Made by a program: the position numbers and the translations under genes. A DNA stretch of 64,000 nt from Sipunculus nudus (lineage: Eukaryota > Annelida > Sipuncula > Golfingiida > Sipunculidae). The stretch is taken from the NCBI GenBank assembly GCA_026874595.1, contig CM049320.1:45086714-45150713 (forward strand). The letters are read 5' to 3'. The notes under the pieces are model-generated. The model saw only the letters and a program-made list of their open reading frames with translations. It was not told the origin of the DNA and did no database searches. This document shows, piece by piece, positions 22,801 through 30,480 of the stretch (its first letter is position 1; each line of letters starts with the position of its first letter).

Positions 22801-23662
22801 TTCCGGTTGGCCTACAGATGACCTGGACGAGAGAGAAAAGTACGTGGTTGAATTGCAAGAAAAGCAAGGGGTTACAATAAACCCGGAAGAGGTGGCTCAC
22901 AATCCTTCCATGCGTTTTGTGGCAAAACAGGCCTTGAACACCTTATGGGGAAAATTTGGGCAAAAAGACGGGCTAATGCAAAGAAAACAAGTGGACAGTT
23001 ATGACGACCTGATATCCATTTTACACGATGACACCAAAGAAGTGATGGAAATAGTGAATTTGGGGGACCATCTGCTGCAAATTGAATGGAAACCAAAGGA
23101 AACAGATTACGAGCTGGGGAAGACTAATAATCCTGTGATCGCGGCATTCACAACTTGTTACGGCCGGTTGGAATTATATAGAGTTTTGGACTTTTTAGAT
23201 CAGAGGGTGTTGTATTTCGACACTGATTCGGTCGTGTTTCATTCCAAACGGGAGGACCCCATGCCACCCACAGGGCACTTGTTGGGAGATCTGACTGACG
23301 AGATGGAAGGAGGTGTCATCACACGGTTCATCAGCGGAGGACCAAAAAATTATGGATACATTGGGAAAAGCCCAAAAGGTGAAACTGTGACCTGTCAAAA
23401 AGCCAGAGGTTTCCACGTGGGGAAGCGAGTGGCCTTTGATGATTTGAAATACATGGTGGAAGCTTTGTTGGAAAAACGTGAACAAAACGGTATAAATTTG
23501 CCCGTAGATTTTTACGTGGTGAGGAGCAAGGAAGGGTTGGTGAAATCCACTTCTTTAGACAAGCTGTACACAGCGGTGTACGACAAACGCCGCTTTTGGC
23601 GTGAAGGTGATCCGTTAGATATGTTTACAACATTTCCTTTTGGATTTGAAATAAAGGCTTGA
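19850..23662 (+). CDS. polB: Protein-primed-type family B DNA polymerase (1270 aa)
   Basis: Start at MTFNSDTG, 44 nt after a TATA-like box; an in-frame ATG at 19730 would lie in the promoter. Residues about 150-280 resemble the N-terminal OTU-like domain of Polinton polymerases (Cys in QDCFIATVV, His in VGNHTVGI). A Cys/His-rich region follows at about 294-400 (CWACC, CKHCG, CEECGWYGF, CPKC, CKIC). Exonuclease: FWDTEC (424), FAHNFGGYDGGF (504), YCNSDVELL (628). Then the VDGYCPETSTVYEFNGCVWH region typical of Polinton PolB. Polymerase: motif A YYDVTSMYPYV (844), motif B KQALNTLWGKFG (1025), motif C YFDTDSVVF (1121), then GPKNYGY (1165). All catalytic residues are present. It would replicate the linear element. 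Confidence 0.97.
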   Translation: MTFNSDTGPFSVTLQRESMFNKFRKKGISLKIQPDLQKLDQMKPYNALYTVFEPLLEEWKKDKPANTYMQVNMTSPGLQNKAFNTKWLIKEDLTLEYIMTQVEKTLNSNESFKLDQDFELELKSVELPQISGSPNYSLEELIKANPHTYVDPGHFNTTFLTQDCFIATVVFMCWMEDNTKLRGIKRKRGENVSLRRERPLTGKEISLWVEEISRVKKKAKVATTFVTVRDMAEIAKQFPDKNILVFHGRKASEILFRSTSWNPKNPTLYILAVGNHTVGILKIKSHLETKRDICWACCKAVRNKGAHLCQGTCKHCGYSPPCTLPRGDNVRRCEECGWYGFLGEGCFKNHSLKQPGHKHKICERRRVCPKCRGIIKNGEHKCHMYTCKICYVQIKKGGDHICYMRALSGEKIARANFRPYIFWDTECVQSEPEGKKGLRTHTVNAVVCHYVCATCLKNVEMEKVLTANLGCICTQRRFHSAEVFFDWIFGPALKLDPKNKPVCFAHNFGGYDGGFLQQYLISRGMAATSLLTRGLRILSLTVCGVDFKDSLNLIPIGLAKFSKAFGLKELKKGYFPYEFNTAENINYVGETPPVRFFKQVGDPEFLEWHSNQVDSGYVWNHREELFQYCNSDVELLKQGCLKFRESYMKKAGFDLFLHAVTLPSACMKDYRLNYLCENQIAMIPPQITRTHLSVIADLWLAEKQTETDFHIRRGSDTWNGKECRVQLKNGKYVSVDGYCPETSTVYEFNGCVWHGCVLCTQPDGTVPNTDMPNYVAYAKQIDKQEELKAAGYQVEVLWEHEYAVRKSPLMKTPQYHVQPREAFFGGRTNATCLFREVKDGERIDYYDVTSMYPYVQKTKCYPVGIPQVIQKPTEKQLLESPGGIICAAFLPPRHLFNPVLPYRTCGKLMFPLCAKCAETQNQWEPCTHTEAERVLRGCWCTPEALKALEKGYVFYEGYELWEWKTWENIFASYIEKWYQLKTQASGWPTDDLDEREKYVVELQEKQGVTINPEEVAHNPSMRFVAKQALNTLWGKFGQKDGLMQRKQVDSYDDLISILHDDTKEVMEIVNLGDHLLQIEWKPKETDYELGKTNNPVIAAFTTCYGRLELYRVLDFLDQRVLYFDTDSVVFHSKREDPMPPTGHLLGDLTDEMEGGVITRFISGGPKNYGYIGKSPKGETVTCQKARGFHVGKRVAFDDLKYMVEALLEKREQNGINLPVDFYVVRSKEGLVKSTSLDKLYTAVYDKRRFWREGDPLDMFTTFPFGFEIKA

Positions 23663-23713
23663 CGTTCATTGTGAAATTTTGTTGTGTTTTTTTTACTGTT
23701 GTTGAGGAAGAGG

Positions 23714-23720
23714 TATAAAA
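23714..23720 (+). promoter_or_regulatory. TATA box of the ATPase gene
   Basis: TATAAAA, 39 nt before the ATG; no ETS or NRF1 site nearby. A short out-of-frame ATG occurs at 23743. Confidence 0.7.
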
Positions 23721-23758
23721 GTGCGTGCATGTGTGTATAGAAATGATTTTAAAAAATC

Positions 23759-24379
23759 ATGTGGTACAAATTCAAACACCCGTTCACCATGTTGGTGGCG
23801 GGCCCAACGTCTTCCGGTAAAACCTATTGGGTATCCCGTTTGTTAAATCACTTACACAAAATGACAGACCCAGTGCCTGAACGCGTGTTGTGGTGCTATG
23901 CCGAAATGCAACCTCTGTACGAAGATTTGAAGGAGATGATGAAAGAGAAAATTTTCTTTCAAGAAGGGTTACCCCCCAGGGCTATAAAACCAAACACATT
24001 ACTGATCGTGGATGATTTAATGCGTGAAAGCGGAGTAGAAACGGCAAAAATATTTGAGAAAGGCAGCCATCACCGGAACATATCGGTTATTTTTATTGTT
24101 CAAAATTTGTTTCATCAGAAAAAAGAACAGCGGGACATTTCACTGAACGCGCATTACATTGTGTTATTGAAAAATCCCAGAGATAGGTTACAGTTTGAAT
24201 CATTAGCCCGTCAGGTGTTTCCCACTAAAGCACGTGAATTGCGGGAAGTTTACAACGACGCCACACGCGAACCACACGGGTACCTGTTGCTCGATTTCAC
24301 ACAGACGTGCCCTGACGAATACCGGCTGAGGACTCATATTTTCCCGGGAGAGGAACACATTTATTACGGTTTGGGGTGA
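23759..24379 (+). CDS. ATP: A32-like genome-packaging ATPase (206 aa)
   Basis: Walker A is AGPTSSGKT near residues 13-21; Walker B is LLIVDDLM near residues 80-87; then the Polinton/A32 signature KGSHHRNISVIFIVQNLFH and NAHYIVLLKNPRDRLQ with the arginine-containing sensor. Length fits Polinton ATPases. The family (FtsK/HerA superfamily) drives DNA into capsids. Its stop codon overlaps the next start (TGATG), which suggests coupled translation or a shared transcript with the 808-aa gene. Confidence 0.95.
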   Translation: MWYKFKHPFTMLVAGPTSSGKTYWVSRLLNHLHKMTDPVPERVLWCYAEMQPLYEDLKEMMKEKIFFQEGLPPRAIKPNTLLIVDDLMRESGVETAKIFEKGSHHRNISVIFIVQNLFHQKKEQRDISLNAHYIVLLKNPRDRLQFESLARQVFPTKARELREVYNDATREPHGYLLLDFTQTCPDEYRLRTHIFPGEEHIYYGLG

Positions 24380-26805
24380 TGGCGGTGTTTATGGCGGGAT
24401 TAGCGGTTTATGCCGCTTTACAGATACTTTGCGACATGTTAGTTTCGGCAGTTATTTGGGGGGTAGAGGAACTGTACACGTTTATTCGCTGGAAAATTGC
24501 AGGGAGTCCCGGGAGGGGCGAGGGATCGTCTCAATTTCATGGCAATTACCGGGTATTTTGGCCTCCTACCGACTCGTACGTTTTCAGTTTGCACGATTTG
24601 TTTATGCGAAGACGTACGGGTCGTGAAGGTTTCATGACTGGGCAGTTAGAATTGGTACTTGGCGAGAAAAGGGGACATTACCACAGACGTTACGTGGAAC
24701 GGTTCAGGAAGACCTTGGTGGGGCGCATGCAGACTGAAGATGGGCCTGGACGGGTGGTATCATTGAACGAGAAAGAAACGGATGAAGTGGTGCGTTGGTT
24801 CAATGAAGAAAATACGATAGACCATTGGATCATCATGAACACATATGTGATGGTGCTGTACCATTTCCCTTGGACTTTGTGGTATTCAGCTTGTATCAAT
24901 TACCCATTAAAAGTGTATTACGGCCAAAAATATTTAGAGAAATGGGGGGATAGGGACCCTCGGTGGCAAACTTTTTATGACCGGTACAACGTGAACGGGA
25001 AGGACTTTCAACAGTACCACCATGTGCATCAAGGGGTGCGTTACATGTTGGTGGACGTACCGCTCCCTTTCCAAAGGTTAGCTGAAAATGGGCACGTTCC
25101 AGAAGGGCTACAAATACCGTGTTTGACACGGGACCCGACTTCCAGACCATTTTTCGTGGTGGGGAAAGAGGAATGGTGGCACCACAAGTTTGTAAACAAG
25201 GAGGAATGGGATATAAAATTGAGGGAACAGTATTTGAATGAATTGACCGAGGATGAGATGATCCAGAAAGCTCCGTTCAATGGTGATCATAGGCTGCAAA
25301 ATCATGGTATCCGCCCGGTGCCAGGGTTTGCACACAAAGGTGCACCGCTGCGTGTCGTTGAATATGGGTGGGAACACAGGAAAAAAGGTGTGTGGATCCC
25401 TGAACCCTACTGGGCCAATCACAAATATTACCATCTAACTAAATATTTTTCAGACAAACGCAGGGCCTACAAGATAGTACAGGCCACCCGTTTGGCATTG
25501 CAGAGTATAATATTTGGGTTCTGGAAGCCCATTTGGTGGAAATTGAACGGTCCCACAGCGCCAGGATGGGAAAACTTAAACGAAGGCGAACCCTTTTGGG
25601 GTATATTTCCTCAACATTACAAGACACCTTACGAGTTACCATTACCCCACCATTTCCACCCCCCGCATTTGAGGAACCGTTTGTTGAAATTGCGCGAAGA
25701 GTTTTATTTGGACGCGGAAATGATACATTTCAGTAAAGGACAGAAGACGCGGCAAAAACCCAAAACAGTTCAATATTATGAATTGTTGCAACCTTACCAT
25801 GATATGGCATGGTTTTTGCTGGCTGGTGGGAAAGGGCCAAAACCAGAACGGCGCGGTGATATCCCCGTACCGGCTGCGGTGAAAACATTGCTTGAAATCA
25901 TTTTAACGGATGAGACAGAGGAAATAGACACGCGGTATTCTCCGTGGTACGGTTATTTTCACCCCCACTTGGTGTATGATTATGCGATGAAGTACAAGAA
26001 AGTGAAAAAATCAGATTTGGTGATGAAACTGTTTTATGAAAGAGAAAAAGTAGCTCCGGCTGACAAAGAGGTGTTGCTTTTTCATTTCAATTTGGGTGTG
26101 TATTCATGGCACTATTTATCGGATATCACAGGGAAAATGCCAGAGCTGTACAAGTTTAGGGAAGACATGCAGCGTCAAATATGGTTGAATCAGAGTGAAA
26201 TCAACGCAGCCAAATCAGCCTTGTTGCAGGTGGAGATGTATTTCAACAAGTACTGTTTCGGGGATGATGCCAACCAGAATGATCCTTGGGCTCAGAAATA
26301 CAAGAAAGTGAACGATTGGTTAGAAGAACTGTGGAAGTTCGAAAAGGAAGTGTATTGGTTTAATGGTTATCCAAAACCAGGATTTTGGCAAATGCCTGAA
26401 ATACATGTGGAAAACCCAGGGTTGGAAGACTGGGAAAAAGAACACGATCGGGTAATAACGGAATTAAAAAAAGAACAGACAGCGGCAGATCGGTCAGACC
26501 ATGGAAAAGCTGACAATAAAGAGATACCCATGAATGCAGGGGGCGGGGGAAGGTGGGACTGGTCGAACCTACGTAAAAATTTTACGGCCTACCACGAAAG
26601 TAAGCAACGTATAAAAATGATGAAGTTAGTGGAACAAAAGCAATTTTTGGAAAACGTGATACGTGATTTTAAAGAAACACCAGAACGACGTGAAGCACGT
26701 GAAAAGTACAGGCAAAAATTGTCTACTTGGTACAGTGTGGGAGCGAGCATACCAGCTGATGTGATGCCCAATTTAGAAGGCGCAGGGAGAACCGTGGGTG
26801 TATAA
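24379..26805 (+). CDS. Unrecognised Trp/Tyr-rich protein with N-terminal membrane segment (808 aa)
   Basis: The ATG overlaps the ATPase stop (TGATG at 24377-24381). The first 40 residues form a hydrophobic, probably membrane-spanning segment (FMAGLAVYAALQILCDMLVS). The rest is soluble, very rich in W, Y, H and P, with many short aromatic motifs (EEWWHHKF, PIWWKLNGP, PWYGYFHPHLVY) and a C-terminal Lys/Glu-rich, helix-forming region. It has AGGGG before RWDW near residue 720. I recognise no family. Position between ATPase and the basic capsid-type protein suggests a virion or assembly protein. The gene is intact and the second largest in the element. Confidence 0.85.
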   Translation: MAVFMAGLAVYAALQILCDMLVSAVIWGVEELYTFIRWKIAGSPGRGEGSSQFHGNYRVFWPPTDSYVFSLHDLFMRRRTGREGFMTGQLELVLGEKRGHYHRRYVERFRKTLVGRMQTEDGPGRVVSLNEKETDEVVRWFNEENTIDHWIIMNTYVMVLYHFPWTLWYSACINYPLKVYYGQKYLEKWGDRDPRWQTFYDRYNVNGKDFQQYHHVHQGVRYMLVDVPLPFQRLAENGHVPEGLQIPCLTRDPTSRPFFVVGKEEWWHHKFVNKEEWDIKLREQYLNELTEDEMIQKAPFNGDHRLQNHGIRPVPGFAHKGAPLRVVEYGWEHRKKGVWIPEPYWANHKYYHLTKYFSDKRRAYKIVQATRLALQSIIFGFWKPIWWKLNGPTAPGWENLNEGEPFWGIFPQHYKTPYELPLPHHFHPPHLRNRLLKLREEFYLDAEMIHFSKGQKTRQKPKTVQYYELLQPYHDMAWFLLAGGKGPKPERRGDIPVPAAVKTLLEIILTDETEEIDTRYSPWYGYFHPHLVYDYAMKYKKVKKSDLVMKLFYEREKVAPADKEVLLFHFNLGVYSWHYLSDITGKMPELYKFREDMQRQIWLNQSEINAAKSALLQVEMYFNKYCFGDDANQNDPWAQKYKKVNDWLEELWKFEKEVYWFNGYPKPGFWQMPEIHVENPGLEDWEKEHDRVITELKKEQTAADRSDHGKADNKEIPMNAGGGGRWDWSNLRKNFTAYHESKQRIKMMKLVEQKQFLENVIRDFKETPERREAREKYRQKLSTWYSVGASIPADVMPNLEGAGRTVGV

Positions 26806-26808
26806 ATA
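26801..26808 (+). promoter_or_regulatory. TATA box overlapping the stop codon of the 808-aa gene
   Basis: TATAAATA includes the TAA stop (26803-26805); the next ATG is 42 nt downstream. Confidence 0.7.
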
Positions 26809-26849
26809 GAAGGTGTGTCAACAAAAAAATCAACAGTGAAAGGAAAACC

Positions 26850-27677
26850 ATGCCAAAGTTTGCAGGTTTACGGAGGGTGGGTCAGGCTTCCCGCGCATTC
26901 AGTGGGAGAGGGCAAAGGGTCGCCCACACACCTTTGATAGGTGGGGCCAAACGGGGGGCCACGTATGGCCAAAAAATAGCCAGGTCATTAAGGAGGGGGC
27001 AAGGAAGCTACACGCGTTTAGCTGATCCTGGCCTCAGGAAAACATTTCGAGACAAGGCTAGAGCCTACGTCAAGAAAGTGGGATCATCAGTGAAAAAAGG
27101 TAGCCATAAAATAGGTTCGGTTTTAAAAAAGACAAAAGAGGTCGGTTATGCCGCCAGGAAAGAGGCTCTCCAAAAAGCAACGAACCAGATGAAAGAAGCA
27201 CAAAAAGCTATCCGCGGGCAGGCGACGGACAAGTTAAAGGGGGGTTGGAAAGCCGGGATTCATCAAATAAAGCAGGGCGCGCAATCGTTGCGGGGAAAAT
27301 TAATAAGCCTCGGAAAACGTGGGGCTTCAATGGCACGTGACCGGTTAAGATCGGCGTCAGACAAGTTGAAACAGTTGACCCGACAAACCACAATAAAGGG
27401 GCGTAATTCTTTGAGAGATTTGGGTGCCAGGGGCTATTCTAAATTACCAGAGAATTTACGTAATAGAATAATGGGTAAAATGGACGCCAGGGGTACTCTG
27501 ACCACGGCTAGGCGTCAGAGGATGGAAAAATATTTAACACCGAGAGAAAAAGCTGCCGGCTGGGTCCGAAATCAGCAGAAAGCTGCTGCCTCAAGAGTGC
27601 GCGATGGTAGGAGAGGTAACGTAGTGTCAACAGCAGCAAAAAAGAAAACCTCCCTTGGGAAGAAACCGGGACCGTAG
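26850..27677 (+). CDS. Very basic protein (275 aa), probable DNA-binding/core protein
   Basis: Lys/Arg/Gly/Ala-rich throughout, for example RSLRRGQGSYTRL, KKVGSSVKKGSHKIGS and KGRNSLRDLGARGYSKL. Near residue 30 HTPLIGGAKRG has the form of an adenain-type site (L-x-G-G before A), which is seen in core and minor capsid precursors of adenoviruses; that is inference. It likely binds the packaged genome. Near its 3' end the codons GCA AAA AAG contain the slippery heptamer A_AAA_AAG (27638-27644); a -1 shift there enters the next ORF (27620-28276). Own TATA box, none of the ETS sites. Confidence 0.8.
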   Translation: MPKFAGLRRVGQASRAFSGRGQRVAHTPLIGGAKRGATYGQKIARSLRRGQGSYTRLADPGLRKTFRDKARAYVKKVGSSVKKGSHKIGSVLKKTKEVGYAARKEALQKATNQMKEAQKAIRGQATDKLKGGWKAGIHQIKQGAQSLRGKLISLGKRGASMARDRLRSASDKLKQLTRQTTIKGRNSLRDLGARGYSKLPENLRNRIMGKMDARGTLTTARRQRMEKYLTPREKAAGWVRNQQKAAASRVRDGRRGNVVSTAAKKKTSLGKKPGP

Positions 27678-28276
27678 CCAAAGGAGGTAAAGTCTCTTCC
27701 AAGACGGGTAAAAAGAAAATTGATGAACCAAAAAAGACGGGTGATGTAAAAAGAGGGCGGAAGAAAGGATCGAAGTCAAAGGACAGCGGTAAGAAAACTA
27801 AGAAAAAGATGAAAAGAAACGAGGATGATGAATCCATTCCAAAAAAGAAAAAGAACAAAAAGAAACAGGATGATGATGATGATGACGACGATGACACCAC
27901 AACCGATGCAATGACCAGCAAAAAAGCTCCCACCACCACAGCAGAAGCCAATGATATGGTGTCAATGGCCAAAGCTATGGGTTTGTCTCCTACTATAGGG
28001 GAACAATTTGTGCAGGGGATATCCACAGGACTTGGTACGGGTATCGGGAGCCTTTTGCAAGGCATCATGCCATTGGCGGCTTACGGGATACAGACAAAGA
28101 AACAAGATACAGCTGCAAAACTGGGTATGCAGTCCAACAAACCTATTGAAATGCCTAAAAGCAATGCACCGACAGAACCTGGGGACAAAACTTATGTATA
28201 CAATTATTACGATGAGGAAGACAATGATAAAAAGAGTAAAAAGGAGGAAGGCACAACCTCCAAAGCTTTGGGATGA
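27620..28276 (+). CDS. -1-frame extension: Lys-rich linker, Asp tract, and hydrophobic-helix domain
   Basis: The frame is open from 27620; an ATG-initiated form would start only at 27809 (155 aa), in the middle of a Lys-rich run. The part before 27809 has the same Lys-rich composition as the 275-aa gene, so fusion by frameshift at 27638-27644 is the simplest reading. Features: KKKIDEPKKTGDVKRGRKKG, an eight-residue Asp run, and then a folded-looking end with MVSMAKAMGLSPTIG and a Gly-rich segment GISTGLGTGIGSLLQGIMP, which could be an amphipathic membrane-active helix. It ends just before the next TATA box. Independent translation or a sequence error in the six-A run are the alternatives. Confidence 0.6.
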   Translation, partial: RSVNSSKKENLPWEETGTVAKGGKVSSKTGKKKIDEPKKTGDVKRGRKKGSKSKDSGKKTKKKMKRNEDDESIPKKKKNKKKQDDDDDDDDDTTTDAMTSKKAPTTTAEANDMVSMAKAMGLSPTIGEQFVQGISTGLGTGIGSLLQGIMPLAAYGIQTKKQDTAAKLGMQSNKPIEMPKSNAPTEPGDKTYVYNYYDEEDNDKKSKKEEGTTSKALG

Positions 28277-28285
28277 AGAAAAGTT

Positions 28286-28291
28286 TATAAA
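28286..28291 (+). promoter_or_regulatory. TATA box of the 28322 gene
   Basis: TATAAA about 31 nt before the ATG at 28322, just after the previous stop. Confidence 0.65.
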
Positions 28292-28321
28292 GGGATGGGT
28301 CGCACTGGAGAAGGTGAAACA

Positions 28322-29600
28322 ATGAACGAAGACCACGTGTACGCTTATTGCCGGTTTAACCCGGAAGAACAAATTTTTGTAGCTAACCTCACGCAACCTT
28401 TGTACAACCCCAACCAAACATGGGAAGTAGCGTGTGATTTGATCACATACCCGCCACAGAGGGGGGTCTGCTTTCCCACGAGAGGTTTCGTCTCTGCGTC
28501 TGTGAAACATCTGGAGAGCGAGAATGTGGAAGATTTATTTCCTGGGCTTGAGAAAACAATGGAATTTAGAAACCCCGGTGAACAACTGGAACAGACCTGC
28601 CGACACCATACCGCCTTACGTGGAAATAGATTTAGGATGTTTGAATTTTTCTCAGAAGGAATACGTCTCGTACATGAACGCTATCATTAAAAGAATTTAC
28701 GGGCAGGGATTTTGTGCGGGAGCCAACCCAAAAATTGAAGTCAATAAGACTGAAGGTACCCACCCAGTCCATGGGACAGATTTTGAACTAAGTTTCAAGT
28801 ACGACAAAGAAACACAGTATTTGTGCTGTTGCATGGAATTTCTAATGGAAACCTGGACATCAAACAAGGACCATTTCAGCAAATATGTGTATGGGCTATA
28901 TTTCAGCCCGGGGGTTTTGTCACCATTCGGTATCACTCGAGGGGTTACCTTGTATTTCCCATTAACGCATTTCAAAAAGAACCACCCAGTGTTCAAATAC
29001 GGGACTTCGCAGACGTATTGTAATTTTGTGTCACCGTCTGAAAGCAAAAACCCTTTAATACCTGGCCAAAAGAATATTTTGGGGAAAGTGGTGCTACAGG
29101 AAGACAAACAATGGGGTGAGGGCGCACCAGACATTTTGGAAAAACATTTCAAACGTATGACTATGCTCTACTGCTTCAAATTTGTAGATTACATATCAGA
29201 CAATCGTACGTTTTTACTTTCCTGCAATTTAATTACACCGTCATACATTTGGGGACGGGAAAACGGTAACGAAGCCCGTTGGGACATGTACCCGTTATTG
29301 GTATGGCCTTCTTCGGCGAAAGGTCATTATGAACCAAAAAATTTAAAATTTTTTCCGTTGCATAGCACAGCAGAAACCAGTCTGGTGATTTTTAAATTGC
29401 AGGACATGGAAACAGAACAACCTCTCTTATTGGATTCCGGGTCGGTGGTTATAGGGTTGGTGTTCAAGTACAACCCGATGCCAAACAGAAGCGTGTTTTA
29501 CCGTCCAATCACATATCCGCATGATTGGAAAGAAGGTGCTGATTGGTCCGAAATTTTACAATCTGAAACAGAGATGAAATCCATGGCCACATTTTCTTAA
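28322..29600 (+). pseudogene. Minor capsid (jelly-roll) candidate with a frame change
   Basis: The first part starts at MNEDHVYAYCRF and has the strand pattern FVANLTQPLYNPNQTWEVAC, then YPPQRG, which resembles the WEV-x-L-x3-x-YP signature of Polinton penton-type proteins. This frame is open to 28690. The second part, in a +1 frame open from 28506, runs to 29600 and looks well conserved (PPYVEIDLGCLNFSQ, ELSFKYDKETQYLCCCMEFL, FHLHSTAE-like strand region, DSGSVVIGLVFKYNP). The switch lies in 28506-28690, most likely near 28560-28610. No classic slippery site is evident. Either a +1 programmed shift, a mutation, or an assembly error. The true product would be about 420 aa. Confidence 0.6.
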
Positions 29601-29625
29601 TGTGCGCCTGTGTATATAGGGGAGG

Positions 29626-29643
29626 TATATAAAGTATATAAAG
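29626..29643 (+). promoter_or_regulatory. Tandem TATA boxes
   Basis: TATATAAAG is repeated head to tail at 29626-29634 and 29635-29643, upstream of the ATG at 29680. Confidence 0.7.
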
Positions 29644-29679
29644 CGGTGCGTGTTTGTCAGAAACGTCAAAAAAAGAAAT

Positions 29680-30408
29680 ATGGACCTGACATCCCAAGCA
29701 GACCAGTTTTGTCCCCTGTACGGGGGAGATAAAGCCTTAAGTAAAAAAGCGGTGAATTTCGCTTGTAACCTGCTGTATAATTGGATGAAAGGGAACGTAC
29801 CGCTACGGAAGTCAGAGCTGGACCAATTGTATAAATACGGGGTAGAGGGTTTGGTTTCCCCAGATGTCGATTATGCGCAGCGGAAATCCTTTTTGAACAA
29901 AACGCCAAACGGTCGGAAAATACGCGACGTACTCTCCAAAGAATTATGCAGAAACTGGTGTACAAAACCAGCGGTAACGACATCAAACGTTTCGAAACCC
30001 CTTTCAACCAAACAAAAAGCGAAAAAGAGAGACCATCCGGAAGACGAGTTTTACGAAACACCACCTCCGGAGAGGTACGAACGCCTCCCGTCAGAAGAAC
30101 AGTACCTGGAGGAAACGGGGCATTACCCATACGGAGAACCAGTTCCGGAAAGGAAACAAAAAGTCAGCAAAAACAAAGTCGGTACTTCCCGTGCCAAAGG
30201 TGGGGTACCGTATCACCCCCAAACTGGTCGGAGCAGGAGCAGGTGGATAGAAGACCCAGACGAGGAGGAGGAGGAGGAAGACGACGAAGATTATTTCAGG
30301 GAGGAAGAGGGGGGTTACGAAGATCAATCGAACGAAGGGTATTACTGGGAGAGAGAAGAAGACACAGACGAAGAGACCCATCTCCCCCCGAAACACCGGC
30401 GCCAGTAG
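29680..30408 (+). CDS. Unrecognised protein with helical N-terminus and acidic tail (242 aa)
   Basis: Start at MDLTSQAD, the first ATG after the TATA pair (an upstream GTG-initiated reading is unlikely). Residues 1-95 look like a compact helical domain (KALSKKAVNFACNLLYNWM, RKIRDVLSKELCRNWC). The rest is disordered: PPPERYERLP, then an extreme acidic run (DPDEEEEEEDDEDYF) and HLPPKHRRQ. No family recognised. It precedes integrase and lies in the capsid block. A second, Arg/Gly-rich frame overlaps its 3' half (29946-30470). Confidence 0.7.
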   Translation: MDLTSQADQFCPLYGGDKALSKKAVNFACNLLYNWMKGNVPLRKSELDQLYKYGVEGLVSPDVDYAQRKSFLNKTPNGRKIRDVLSKELCRNWCTKPAVTTSNVSKPLSTKQKAKKRDHPEDEFYETPPPERYERLPSEEQYLEETGHYPYGEPVPERKQKVSKNKVGTSRAKGGVPYHPQTGRSRSRWIEDPDEEEEEEDDEDYFREEEGGYEDQSNEGYYWEREEDTDEETHLPPKHRRQ

Positions 30409-30480
30409 AAAACAAACCACCCCAGGAACGAAAAGTAAAACGTGAAGTCGATTTCTATTTTCCTTTTTGAACAGGAACAA

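Noticed and set aside
20050-23730. Many minus-strand ORFs inside polB
   Set aside because: Antisense shadows; no motif.
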